Of a stretch of 64,000 nucleotides of DNA, positions 45,290 through 53,703 are shown in pieces. The notes under the pieces are model-generated. The model was not told the DNA's origin. It made no database searches and saw only the letters and a list, made by a program, of their open reading frames with translations. The position numbers were made by a program, and so were the translations under genes. The DNA is from Tsuneonella litorea. Lineage in GTDB: Bacteria > Pseudomonadota > Alphaproteobacteria > Sphingomonadales > Sphingomonadaceae. The stretch is taken from contig NZ_JAOAMV010000004.1 in the NCBI RefSeq assembly GCF_025154015.1, positions 310,001 through 374,000 on the forward strand, given 5' to 3'. Positions within the stretch are counted from its first letter, which is position 1; each line of letters starts with the position of its first letter.

Positions 45290-47053
45290 TCACGGCACGG
45301 GTTCGACGTTCGCCTGAACCGCTGCCAGGAGCGATGGCAGGCGAGGGTCCGCGACGATGAATTCCAGACCAGCGTCGATGGCTGCGCGCACGCCTTCGTC
45401 GGTCGCGATCGCGCCTCCGGCTGCGCCCTTCGCAGTCTGGTTGCCTGCAAGGATTTCTGGAAGGTTTTCCGACTCTTCGGCACCTTCAATCGCCGCGAGA
45501 TCGAGGGCATCAAGCCCCTTCGCTCCATCGGCCGAAATGATGCGGATTGGCGCAAGCTGTTCCGCCCATTCGGTCAACTGCGCCAGCATCCCGTCAGACA
45601 CTTCGTCGGGGACAACAACCTCCAGCGCTCCGGCCCAGATCTGCCCTGTCTGTCCATCGACGGTCACGGTCTGGCCGTTCAGGGCGGAAAGCCTGCCTTG
45701 CCCGCAACCGACAACGCAGGGTTTGCCAAGCGCCCGGCTGACCACGGCGGCGTGCGATGTCGATCCGCCTTCCTCGGTTATTACCGCAGTGGCCGCAATC
45801 ATTCCGTGAACATCATGCGGGCTTGTCGTCGGACGGGCGAGCACGACGGCAATCCCCTCATTGCCAAGCCGTTCGGCCTCATCGGAGCCGGATACCACCA
45901 TGCCTATGCCGACACCGGGGCAAGCCCCCTCTCCCTTTGCCAGTTGAGCAGCCGCAACTCGTGCTGCTTCGGGAATGACAGGCGACATCAGGATACGGAT
46001 CCGGTCCGAAGGAATGCGGCAAATGGCCGTGCGCCGGTCGATCAGGCCTTCGTTCGCCATCTCGACCGCCGTTCGCACGGCAGCCTGGGGCGCGAGCTTG
46101 GCCGATCGCGCCTGCAAGAGGTAAAGAGTGCCACGCTCCACCGTGAACTCGATATCCTGTACGTCCCGTTCGGCCCGCTCCAGCGTCTTCGAGGCGGACA
46201 TCAGGTCGTTGAATGCCTCGGGAACAATCTCGGCCATCGTGGCAAGGGGTTTCGGCGTGAATTCACCCGATACGACATCTTCGCCCTGCGCCTGGCCCAG
46301 GTACTCGCCGAAGGGCTGGTCTTCGCCGGTCGAAGGGTTGCGGCTGAACAGCACACCGGTGCCCGATCGCTCATCCAGATTTCCGAACACCATCGCCTGA
46401 ACAGTCACCGCGGTGCCTAGGTCGTGGGGAATCTTCTGGTGCTCGCGATAGCGTCGGGCGCGGCGCGCATTCCAAGATTCGAAAACCGCTGTCACCGCCC
46501 CCAGCAACTGTTCACGCGGGTCATCGGGCAGCGTCTTGCCGGTCGCGCTGTGGATCATATCGCGCCACACCTGTGGGTCAGACGCACTGTCGAAACCCTT
46601 GGCATCGGCCTTGAGAACAACGTTACCGTATAGTTGCGCAAAGCGACGGTGGGTATCCTGTGCGAACGCCGCGTCTCCGCTTTCGGCTGCCAAGGCCGTC
46701 TGGGTCTGATCGTTCATGCCGACATTGAGGATGGTATCCATCATACCGGGCATCGAGATGGCTGCTCCCGAACGGACCGACACGAGCAGGGGAGCAGATG
46801 CTCCGCCAAAAACGCGCCCGGTGGACTCTTCGAGCCAGGCGATGGCACGTTCGAGTTCCTCGACAAGTCCGTCGGGGAATTCACCCGTTGCCAGAAACGC
46901 GGCGTGGGCCTCGGTCGTAACCACGAAGGCAGGCGGCACCCGCAGACCGAGCGCCATCAGGCGTGCGATCGAGTGCGCCTTGCCGCCAATGAGCGACTTT
47001 CCCGGCAAGTTCGTCCCATCGAGACGCATGATCCATTCCATGGAACCAGCCAT
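45290..47053 (-). CDS. PPDK-like ATP-dependent phosphotransferase lacking the PEP/pyruvate barrel
   Basis: The 587-residue protein begins as a pyruvate phosphate dikinase: GKSLIGGKAHSIARLMALGLRVPPAFVVTTEA, then SVRSGAAISMPGMMDTILNVG (ATP site) and GVLFSRNPSTGEDQPFGEYL. It continues to the swivelling domain with the phosphohistidine in EEGGSTSHAAVVSRALGKPCVVGCG (about residue 430). PPDK and PEP synthase then have a C-terminal TIM barrel of about 350 residues that binds PEP/pyruvate; here only about 120 unrelated residues follow. So it can make phosphohistidine from ATP but must pass it to another acceptor. ATG 47053 is chosen, with GAGG upstream; GTG 47065 is possible. Confidence 0.9.
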   Translation of the reverse strand: MAGSMEWIMRLDGTNLPGKSLIGGKAHSIARLMALGLRVPPAFVVTTEAHAAFLATGEFPDGLVEELERAIAWLEESTGRVFGGASAPLLVSVRSGAAISMPGMMDTILNVGMNDQTQTALAAESGDAAFAQDTHRRFAQLYGNVVLKADAKGFDSASDPQVWRDMIHSATGKTLPDDPREQLLGAVTAVFESWNARRARRYREHQKIPHDLGTAVTVQAMVFGNLDERSGTGVLFSRNPSTGEDQPFGEYLGQAQGEDVVSGEFTPKPLATMAEIVPEAFNDLMSASKTLERAERDVQDIEFTVERGTLYLLQARSAKLAPQAAVRTAVEMANEGLIDRRTAICRIPSDRIRILMSPVIPEAARVAAAQLAKGEGACPGVGIGMVVSGSDEAERLGNEGIAVVLARPTTSPHDVHGMIAATAVITEEGGSTSHAAVVSRALGKPCVVGCGQGRLSALNGQTVTVDGQTGQIWAGALEVVVPDEVSDGMLAQLTEWAEQLAPIRIISADGAKGLDALDLAAIEGAEESENLPEILAGNQTAKGAAGGAIATDEGVRAAIDAGLEFIVADPRLPSLLAAVQANVEPVP

Positions 47054-47061
47054 CACCGACC

Positions 47062-47667
47062 TCACTCTTCGCGCTCTTTGCCGAGCATGCAGAGCAAATC
47101 CTCATGCAGTTCGAACCACAGCGTATGGTAACTTTCGATCTTGGCGTCGCTCACCCATTCGATCGCACCGTCCTCTGCCCGTTCGAGCGCCGTAAGCAGC
47201 TTTTCCCGATAGATCGCCATTCTCGGAAGAACCGACGCCATCGCCGCAAGAATGCGCTCGGCGCTTTCATGCAGGGCGCCCAATCGATCGATGATCTTGT
47301 TGTCGTAGTCCGCGTCGGTATGATCGTTACGAACAGTGCTCCCGGCGATATCTCGCACCTGCCATGCCGTAATCAGGGACTTCAGGTCGACATTCAGTTC
47401 CTCGAAACGATCGTAGGCCGCAACAAAGGCATCATTTTTCCTGACACTGTCGTAAAATCGGGAATAATTGCATTGCATTATCAACCGACCGGCCGGACCG
47501 AGCGTCGCCTTGCCGTCGGCCCGCATTACCAGCCCTCGCTCTTCCGCGCGGTCGATCGAGTTTTCGACCTCGGCCTGGGCGATGCCGATTATCTCGGATA
47601 TATTCACGGCGTCGGCGTATTTCTTGATGCCGATGCCATGCAGCACAAGATGATCTGTGTAGAGCAT
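47062..47667 (-). CDS. Helical protein of unknown function in the dikinase-carboxylase operon
   Basis: I do not recognise this 201-residue protein. Residues about 1-60 (HLVLHGIGIKKYADAVNISE and on through AEVENSIDRAEERGLVMRADG) look like a winged helix with a basic wing. The remainder is mostly helical, including DYDNKIIDRLGALHESAERILAAMASVLPRM and an acidic C-terminus. It has no signal peptide or transmembrane segment. It starts 17 bp after the 527-residue gene and touches the dikinase gene, so it is probably a structural or regulatory subunit of that enzyme rather than a free transcription factor. Confidence 0.75.
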   Translation of the reverse strand: MLYTDHLVLHGIGIKKYADAVNISEIIGIAQAEVENSIDRAEERGLVMRADGKATLGPAGRLIMQCNYSRFYDSVRKNDAFVAAYDRFEELNVDLKSLITAWQVRDIAGSTVRNDHTDADYDNKIIDRLGALHESAERILAAMASVLPRMAIYREKLLTALERAEDGAIEWVSDAKIESYHTLWFELHEDLLCMLGKEREE

Positions 47668-47684
47668 GACTATTCTTCTTCGCG

Positions 47685-49268
47685 TTATCGGGAACGGTGC
47701 TGGAGATTGGAGAGCGCTTCGACATCGTCTCGATCGAGTCCCGCTCCACGATCCTTGAGATTTCGCGAGTCCGACTGCTCAATCCTGTAAAGCTCGTCGG
47801 CAAGCGGGCTGTCGTAATTGTACTTGACCCATGCATCGTCCAGATAACGATAGCGTTCGGTGCAAAGCTTTGGCGTGAACTGACGGACCCTCTCGTTCAG
47901 CTCATCTTGGGTCATCGTTCCCTGCGTTGTGCGATACCGATCGACCTTCGCAGCGAGATAGGTAACCCCCCGTCCGAGTTCGTCTCCTACCGTCGGCGCA
48001 TAGTCGCCATCGGAAAGGATGGAATAGGGGATCGGGGAATAGTTGCGCTTGGGCAGGTTGGAATGCGGCATCATTTCATATGCGCTGAACTGCTGGCTGG
48101 AAAGCGACAGCGGGACGAACAGCGCACCAAGCAATTCGTTGCCATACTCGTCGTTCATGAAGGGGCGGAACCGATCCGCGCGCTCATCGATTTCCATCCA
48201 GTCGCTTGCCTCGTAACATCCGGCAACGTGGGCGAAATCCTTGATGATGGAATAATAGGTCAGCGCGCCGGCATCGATCAGTTGCTCACGCGAATATCCG
48301 GCCAGCGATTCCCATAGCTTCTTGGTCGCATCCTTGAAAATCTCGGTATACCTGTCGAAAGTTGCCGTGAGCTCCTCGGCACTTCCCATGCCTATCGGGA
48401 CTTGCGTTTCGGTAAGTTCGTCGGATGTATAAAGTCCCACTGCGCAGATATTGGCGGCCCTGTATTCCGGCTTTGAGTCAAAGCTGCCCCAATCGTCGAC
48501 AATGTTGAAATGTGTGTTTCTGACTGCGGTGGGCACGGTAAGGCGCGAAAAGGGAACATCGCCCGCCACTCCGTCCAGCCACGGCAGATCCCCTTCGGCA
48601 AGGTCGAAGAAGTCACGGACCAGCAGTTCGCGAGCCTGACCGAGATTGTAGGGGCCGTGATTGGTCATGCAGACCCGGCTCTCGCAAGCGACCAGAACGG
48701 CGTATTGCGAAACTGCCGCCAGGAACCTGTCGGTGGCGCCGTGCAACGCATCCCCTTCCTCGCAGGGGAACATGTCGGCGTGATAGACCTGAATGCGACG
48801 CTCTGGCAGAACCTGAGAGCGGTGCCCGGCCTCCTTGTTCGTGATATGGCCGGAATCCCGGCGCCAGGCGAGCTGGTAGCGACGCCAAAAGTCAAGAACG
48901 AAGATCACGTCCTCGACAGCGTCCTGTGGGCGGACCAGGCCCATGTCGATCATCATCTCCCGGCCGAGCAGATAGAAGTTGATCATGCACCAATTGGTGC
49001 CCATCGACTGGATCTTGGAGTTGGAATTGCGAATGCGATCGGCCAGATCCTCTGGTGACATCACCGCCGAAATCTTGCGCAGCAGCGGAGGGTACCGGTA
49101 AAAGGCATTCAAGTACCCGAGCATGATATAAGCTGAGACAGGAAAGAATTTCGATTCCTGCACCGTCCGCGTCACGCCAAGAAAATAAGTTTCCTCGCCA
49201 GCGGTTCGGATCAAATTGTTGGCCTCTAGTAACCTGGCATATGTGATTTCAGAACCTTTCACGTCCAT
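47685..49268 (-). CDS. 527-residue orphan protein, candidate substrate-binding subunit of the dikinase-like system
   Basis: The frame is long and has normal codon use, but I see no known domain. It is soluble (no signal peptide or helix long enough to span a membrane) and rich in aromatic and acidic residues. It contains conserved-looking blocks such as VQESKFFPVSAYIMLGYLNAFYRYPPL, MTNHGPYNLGQARELLVRDFFDLAEGDLPWLDG and YEMMPHSNLPKRNYSPIPYS. Lying between the phosphohistidine proteins, it may supply the acceptor site that PPDK normally carries in its C-terminal barrel. ATG 49268 has GGAG directly before it, an unusually short spacing. Confidence 0.8.
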   Translation of the reverse strand: MDVKGSEITYARLLEANNLIRTAGEETYFLGVTRTVQESKFFPVSAYIMLGYLNAFYRYPPLLRKISAVMSPEDLADRIRNSNSKIQSMGTNWCMINFYLLGREMMIDMGLVRPQDAVEDVIFVLDFWRRYQLAWRRDSGHITNKEAGHRSQVLPERRIQVYHADMFPCEEGDALHGATDRFLAAVSQYAVLVACESRVCMTNHGPYNLGQARELLVRDFFDLAEGDLPWLDGVAGDVPFSRLTVPTAVRNTHFNIVDDWGSFDSKPEYRAANICAVGLYTSDELTETQVPIGMGSAEELTATFDRYTEIFKDATKKLWESLAGYSREQLIDAGALTYYSIIKDFAHVAGCYEASDWMEIDERADRFRPFMNDEYGNELLGALFVPLSLSSQQFSAYEMMPHSNLPKRNYSPIPYSILSDGDYAPTVGDELGRGVTYLAAKVDRYRTTQGTMTQDELNERVRQFTPKLCTERYRYLDDAWVKYNYDSPLADELYRIEQSDSRNLKDRGAGLDRDDVEALSNLQHRSR

Positions 49269-49309
49269 CTCCGGAAATTCATGTTATCTTTTCAAGGACC
49301 TTGGGAGTA

Positions 49310-50059
49310 TCAATGGCGGGAATGCAGCCACACACGAACTGAATGATCGTCTTGTGTCTGGTAGTCCCCCATGGCCTTGGCCCGCCCAGACACCTCAATC
49401 TCGACCCTGTCGCCATTCCGGATACCGCTGATGCATGCGTTCATCAGGCAGGGAATGCCGAATTCGCGGGTCAGGATGCCGAGATGCGACTTGACCGTTC
49501 CGCCCGCGCAGATCACCCCGTGGAACTGCTCGAGGATGGGAGCAGTAAGAGTGCCGCCACTGTCGTCGATAATCGCAATCGTTTCGGGAGGAACGCCGTT
49601 GGTCAGCCCCTCCATCACATCCTTTACCGAACGGTAGTATCGCGCCGTGCCAACTGCATTGGCGGGAAACCTGACGACATTGTCGCCCTGACCCCGCCTT
49701 TGCCTGCCAGCTTCGTCCGCGGGTTCCACAACGGCGCGGGGATGCTCGAAAGAGAATTCGTCTGCGTCCCCATCGGCTCCGCCGATTTGCTGATAGGCAT
49801 TCGGCCTTTCTTCTGCCGAGATCGTCGCGGAAGCCACGTACCGGTATCCCGCATCGACGGCCCGCTTTTCAAGCTCTACGACATCCTTGGCGCTAATGAG
49901 ATCGTAGCTCGTGCCGAAGACGAAGTTCGACCATGTATCACCGGTTTCATCCAATCTGGTCCGGATCAGATCCCGGATGCCGCCGTGAAAGATCTCGACG
50001 ACGTTCGGGGGCGTCGCCCTGTGGTCATACTTGTTGGTGTCTGAATGAATTTTCGCCAT
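49310..50059 (-). CDS. Stand-alone swivelling phosphohistidine domain protein (PEP-utilising mobile domain)
   Basis: In this 249-residue protein the C-terminal 120 residues form a PEP-utilising enzyme mobile domain: GVICAGGTVKSHLGILTREFGIPCLMNACISG has the central His aligned with the phosphohistidine of PPDK (TSHAAVVARGMG), although preceded by KS instead of TS. The N-terminal half (SDTNKYDHRATPPNVVEIFHGGIRDLI) is unlike any domain I know. It is the first gene of the minus-strand operon. With the His domain of the PPDK-like protein it gives the system two phosphocarrier domains. Confidence 0.82.
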   Translation of the reverse strand: MAKIHSDTNKYDHRATPPNVVEIFHGGIRDLIRTRLDETGDTWSNFVFGTSYDLISAKDVVELEKRAVDAGYRYVASATISAEERPNAYQQIGGADGDADEFSFEHPRAVVEPADEAGRQRRGQGDNVVRFPANAVGTARYYRSVKDVMEGLTNGVPPETIAIIDDSGGTLTAPILEQFHGVICAGGTVKSHLGILTREFGIPCLMNACISGIRNGDRVEIEVSGRAKAMGDYQTQDDHSVRVWLHSRH

Positions 50060-50177
50060 TGCCGCCTACTTCCATCACGCGATCAGAGCCGCCCAAACTT
50101 TGGCTAGCAATACTGACCGATGCGATGGGCCGTCTTGGCAACGTGCGCCACCCGACTTGGTCGAGACTGACCTCCGG

Positions 50178-50782
50178 CTAGGCCCTGTTGACAAGAGATC
50201 TCAGCCACAGGCGTGCTGCGGCGAGGTTGAGGAAGCTCTCGAAGGATAGGACCGTCTTGTCGTAGCGGGTGGCGATACGGCGCTGTTGCTTGAGCTTGCC
50301 GAACATGCGCTCGACGCGGTTGCGGTCCCGGTAGCGGCGATAGTCAGGATGCTCAGGCACCTTGCGGTTTGAGCGAGGCGGGATGATCGGCAGGATACCC
50401 CGGATCAACAGGCTCTCCCGGAAGTGGTCACCGTCATAGCCTTTGTCTGCCAGCAGCGCTTTGGGCGCGGCGATGGGGATCTCCATGAGCGGCTCGGCAG
50501 CGGTGTAATCGGACGCTTCGCCGCCGGTCAGGATGAAGCCGAGAGGCAGTCCCTGATTGTCACAGCGGGCGTGGATTTTGCTCGTAAAGCCGCCGCGTGA
50601 TCGACCAAGAGCGTTCGCACGAGCCCCCCTTTTCCGCCCGCTGCCGAGACGTGGCCGCGAACGCTGGTGCTATCGATCATGTGCTGCCAGTCGTCGGTCA
50701 GCCCCAAGTCGACCAGCGTTTGCAGAACGGCATCCCAGACGCCCTGTTCGGCCCAGCGGCGGAACCGGACGTAGACCGAGTT
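50178..50782 (-). pseudogene. IS427-type transposase, part downstream of the nested IS (end of OrfA and all of OrfB)
   Basis: The minus-strand frames read VYVRFRRWAEQGVWDAVLQTLVDLGLTDDWQHMIDST (rest of OrfA). They then continue, after a frame change near 50500, as APKALLADKGYDGDHFRESLL and RNRVERMFGKLKQQRRIATRYDKTVLSFESFLNLAAARLWL to the stop at 50178-50180. The catalytic Asp, Asp and Glu are all present, but the 5' part of OrfA lies on the other side of the inserted element (52057-52233), so no intact transposase is made. Confidence 0.82.
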
Positions 50783-52052
50783 GGGCACCTCCAAAAACCC
50801 TCGCGTTTGACCGCCTGATCTGATTCATTGGGCCTGACAGGAGGCGGCAATGCGGCAGGCAGGATTGTTTGGTTTATCGGACCATCTGAAGCGGTTATCG
50901 GCGCACGGCGATCCGCTCGAGGAGCTGAGTAGGATAATCGACTTCGAGACATTCCATCCGGTTCTTGTCGCGGCGCTGGCCTACGGTGACGGTGCCAAGG
51001 GCGGCCGTCCGCCGTATGATCCAGTGGCGATGCTCAAGGTGCTGATTTTGGCAGCGCAGAACAATGTCAGCGATGCGCGGATGGAATACCTGATCCGGGA
51101 TCGGCTGAGCTGGCTGCGTTTCCTGGGCTTCGACCTTGGTGCGGCGACACCCGACGCCAACACGATCCGCCTGTTCCGCGAAAAGCTGACCGAGGCGGGT
51201 GCACTTGATGCGCTGTTCACCGATTTCGACCGGCAGCTCAAGGAACGGGGCTACCTCGCCATGGGCGGGCAGATTGTCGACGCAACACTGGTAGCCGCGC
51301 CCAAGCAGCGCAACACCGAACCGGAGAAGGCGGCGATCAAGGCAGGCAAGGTTGCCGCCGATATCTGGCCCGACGAACCCGCCCGGGCGGCGCAGAAGGA
51401 CACAGATGCGCGCTGGACGCTGAAGTTCGCCAAAGGCCGCCCAGCGGCGGACGGCAAGCCGCAAATCGACATCGCCATCCCCAGCTTCGGCTACAAAAGC
51501 AGCATCGCGATTTGCCGAGCCTTCGGCTTCATCCGCAAGGGCAAGGTCACCGATGGCGCGCGCTTCGATGGCCGGATGCTCCGGGACGTCGTGACGAGCG
51601 ACAATACCGCCTCGGATGTTTGGGCCGATACGGCCTACCGCAGTCAGGCCAACGAGAAGTGGCTCAAAGCGCAGGGGCGGGTCAGCCGCATCCATCGCAA
51701 GAAGCCCAGGGGCAAGCCGATGCCGGATCATGTCCGGCGCGGGAATGCCACAAAGTCAAAGGTCCGCGCCCGGGTCGAACACGTCTTCGCGCAGCAGAAG
51801 GCCAAGATGGGGCTGTTCATTCGCACCATCGGCATCAAGCGCGCCGAGGCCAAAATCACGCTGGCCAATTTGGCCTACAATATGAACCGCCTGATCTTCC
51901 ACGAACGACGGGCAGCCATGGGGTAGCTACGCCTGGAGATCAGAAAAACCGATGAAAAACGGCAATATGCGCGCCACGATGGCCAGCATTTACGCCATCG
52001 CTGGCGCCGCCTGCACAAAATCGCCCAGTTCACTGGGTTGATGGAGGTGCCC
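50783..52052 (+). mobile_element. IS5-type insertion sequence (1270 bp) nested in the second IS427-type element
   Basis: Terminal repeats GGGCACCTCCAAAAACCC and, inverted from the right end, GGGCACCTCCATCAACCC flank one transposase gene. The target duplication is AGTT (50779-50782 and 52053-52056). The ends differ from those of the IS at 34388, so it is a different member of the same family. Confidence 0.88.
50850..51926 (+). CDS. IS5-family transposase
   Basis: The 358-residue DDE transposase opens MRQAGLFGLSDHLKRLSAHGDPLEELSR and has GAKGGRPPYDPVAMLKVLILAAQNNVSD. Its catalytic residues are visible: Asp in GQIVDATLVAAPKQR, Asp in DVWADTAYRSQAN and Glu in RARVEHVFAQQKAKMG. It appears intact. 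It is a relative of the transposase at 34536 from a different element, judging by its own terminal repeats. Confidence 0.93.
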   Translation: MRQAGLFGLSDHLKRLSAHGDPLEELSRIIDFETFHPVLVAALAYGDGAKGGRPPYDPVAMLKVLILAAQNNVSDARMEYLIRDRLSWLRFLGFDLGAATPDANTIRLFREKLTEAGALDALFTDFDRQLKERGYLAMGGQIVDATLVAAPKQRNTEPEKAAIKAGKVAADIWPDEPARAAQKDTDARWTLKFAKGRPAADGKPQIDIAIPSFGYKSSIAICRAFGFIRKGKVTDGARFDGRMLRDVVTSDNTASDVWADTAYRSQANEKWLKAQGRVSRIHRKKPRGKPMPDHVRRGNATKSKVRARVEHVFAQQKAKMGLFIRTIGIKRAEAKITLANLAYNMNRLIFHERRAAMG

Positions 52053-52056
52053 AGTT

Positions 52057-52233
52057 CCACTTCCCATAGCGCTCATGCATGTCGCGCCAGGGGCAACCGA
52101 CCCGCAGCACATAGAGCATCCCGTTGAGAAAGCGTCGGTTATCGCCAGCAGGACGCGCCCAGCGACCACGCTCAGGCGGCAGCAGCGGCCCGATCAGTTC
52201 CCACTCCGCATCCGACAAGTCCCCACGACCCAT
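52057..52233 (-). pseudogene. 5' part of IS427-type OrfA cut off by the nested IS
   Basis: The frame from ATG 52233 reads MGRGDLSDAEWELIGPLLPP and runs on to MHERYGKWN, then is broken by the IS5-type element at 52052. The continuation is at 50782 and below. Confidence 0.82.
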
Positions 52234-52440
52234 GACTGCTCCTCAAAAAGCAGTCTTGAATCAGAAGTCGGGACAAATGGGAATCCCTTTTGTCAACGTG
52301 CCCTAATGAATTGCGGGAGCGGCCCGCTCATCCCCGCTGATAACCGCAGTGAGCTGCGCCAGGACCGTCATATCTGCGTCGGCCGCCGCTTAGCGCGAAA
52401 TGATCTAGGGATTGACGGCATGAGGGATTGCCAGTAGCTT

Positions 52441-52469
52441 ACCCTTTAAAAAGGGTATCAGTTGATACC
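52441..52469. promoter_or_regulatory. Overlapping palindromes upstream of the AraC-type gene
   Basis: ACCCTTT-AA-AAAGGGT (52441-52456) and GGTATCA-GT-TGATACC (52454-52469) are both perfect 7-bp inverted repeats with 2-bp centres, overlapping by three bases. They lie 61-89 bp before the AraC gene start, a normal place for an operator. AraC proteins mostly use direct repeats, so another regulator could be the reader. Confidence 0.45.
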
Positions 52470-52529
52470 AATGCAGAACGGGGTGCTGCAATCTTCAAAA
52501 GAGCAGCACTTTGGGCAAGAGAGGTTATT

Positions 52530-53519
52530 ATGGCTGAGGCCGCGACGATTGTCAGCAATTGGAAAGATGCATCTATTTGGTCAACGGCACAGTTACCCGC
52601 CAGGGAACAGTTTGGCCGCTGGTGTGAATTCGTAAACGAAGCACATCTCCACTGGTCAATTGAACGAAGCAGCTTCGATTTTTTCCCAGCATTCATTCGC
52701 GAAGGTCGATTCGGTGACTTTCGAACGGCCAATCTAACGGCCTCGCCGCAAGCGAGAGTTAAAGGCACCAGAAGCGCCGCCGAGATCGCGCAAGACGATG
52801 AAGCATTATACAACTTTCTTTACGTTGCTGCTGGCTCTGAATGCCTGACGATTGACGGAGAAGACATAGAATTACTACCAGGCAATCTGGTATTATGGGA
52901 CACCACCCGTCCGATGGACTTCGTGACTGGAACCGGCTTGCATCAAGTCACGCTCGCCGTGACACATTCAAGACTACATCGCATATTTCCAAGAGCCAGC
53001 GAATTTGTGGGCAAACCGATGTCATGCGCATCCGGCTTGAACAAACTGTTCATCGACCACTTGCTGACTTTGGAGAATCAGTTCGGCGATCTAACCAGAG
53101 AACAGGCATGGCGAGTTCTGGACACCACGCTTAATCTCGCGGTTACTGCGCTAGAAAACGGTACGGAAATTGTAAAGCACAATGGAAAGTTTGACTTACT
53201 CGAAAAGATTCGAAAGTATATTGACGAAAATCTAGATGATTATGAATTGTGCGTCACGAGTATCGCTAAGCAACACAGCATTTCCCCACGACATACCCAC
53301 CGAATATTCGGGGAAGTAGGCATATCTGTCTCCAATTATATCACAAGCAGAAGACTAGACCGCTGCAAGATTGAATTGGCATCTCCGGCTTGTTCAGAAA
53401 ATTCGGTTACGGATATAGCCTTCCGTTGGGGATTCAACGATTCCAGCACGTTCAGCAAAATCTTCAAAAGAGAGTTCGGCATAAGCCCACGTGAGTTCCG
53501 ACGCAGAAATCGCCACTGA
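52530..53519 (+). CDS. AraC-family transcriptional regulator
   Basis: This 329-residue regulator has an N-terminal cupin-like effector domain of the type seen in FeaR/NahR-like AraC proteins (about 20-200, with VAAGSECLTIDGEDIELLPGNLVLWDTTRPMDF). Its C-terminal double helix-turn-helix spans about 225-325 (LCVTSIAKQHSISPRHTHRIFGEVGISVSNYITSRRLDRCK and SVTDIAFRWGFNDSSTFSKIFKREFGISPREFRRR). Such proteins activate catabolic operons in response to the substrate. It faces away from the dikinase operon, with the nested IS between. Its DNA has low G+C. ATG 52530 follows GAGAGG; the frame upstream is not similar. Confidence 0.92.
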   Translation: MAEAATIVSNWKDASIWSTAQLPAREQFGRWCEFVNEAHLHWSIERSSFDFFPAFIREGRFGDFRTANLTASPQARVKGTRSAAEIAQDDEALYNFLYVAAGSECLTIDGEDIELLPGNLVLWDTTRPMDFVTGTGLHQVTLAVTHSRLHRIFPRASEFVGKPMSCASGLNKLFIDHLLTLENQFGDLTREQAWRVLDTTLNLAVTALENGTEIVKHNGKFDLLEKIRKYIDENLDDYELCVTSIAKQHSISPRHTHRIFGEVGISVSNYITSRRLDRCKIELASPACSENSVTDIAFRWGFNDSSTFSKIFKREFGISPREFRRRNRH

Positions 53520-53703
53520 TCCTGAGATGTCGATATCGGTGGACGTTAAACCCACCCGGCAGCACCCGCCGAAGCACACTTCTGTCACACGCATGGTGAG
53601 CCGATGGCCAATTATCGATTACTGCTATCTGGGGCATGATAGGGGGCATTATTTTCATCATAATGCATTTTGAATTATTTAAATCAATGATTTAGCTCTT
53701 ATA

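Larger units (their letters stand above)
50181..52303 (-). mobile_element. Second IS427-group insertion sequence, also interrupted by an IS5-type element
   Basis: Ends GGCCCTGTTGACAAGAG (50181) and, inverted, GGGCACGTTGACAAAAG (52303) are flanked by TA. Its orfA/orfB products resemble those at 33721 at roughly nine residues in ten and it points the opposite way, so it is a related but separate arrival. A 1270-bp IS5-type element interrupts orfA at 50783-52052, with AGTT duplicated. It sits between the AraC regulator gene and the dikinase operon. Confidence 0.85.

Noticed and set aside
45290-50059. Interpretation as PEP synthase or pyruvate phosphate dikinase
   Set aside because: No PEP/pyruvate-binding barrel is present in the PPDK-like protein, and a second free His domain is encoded.
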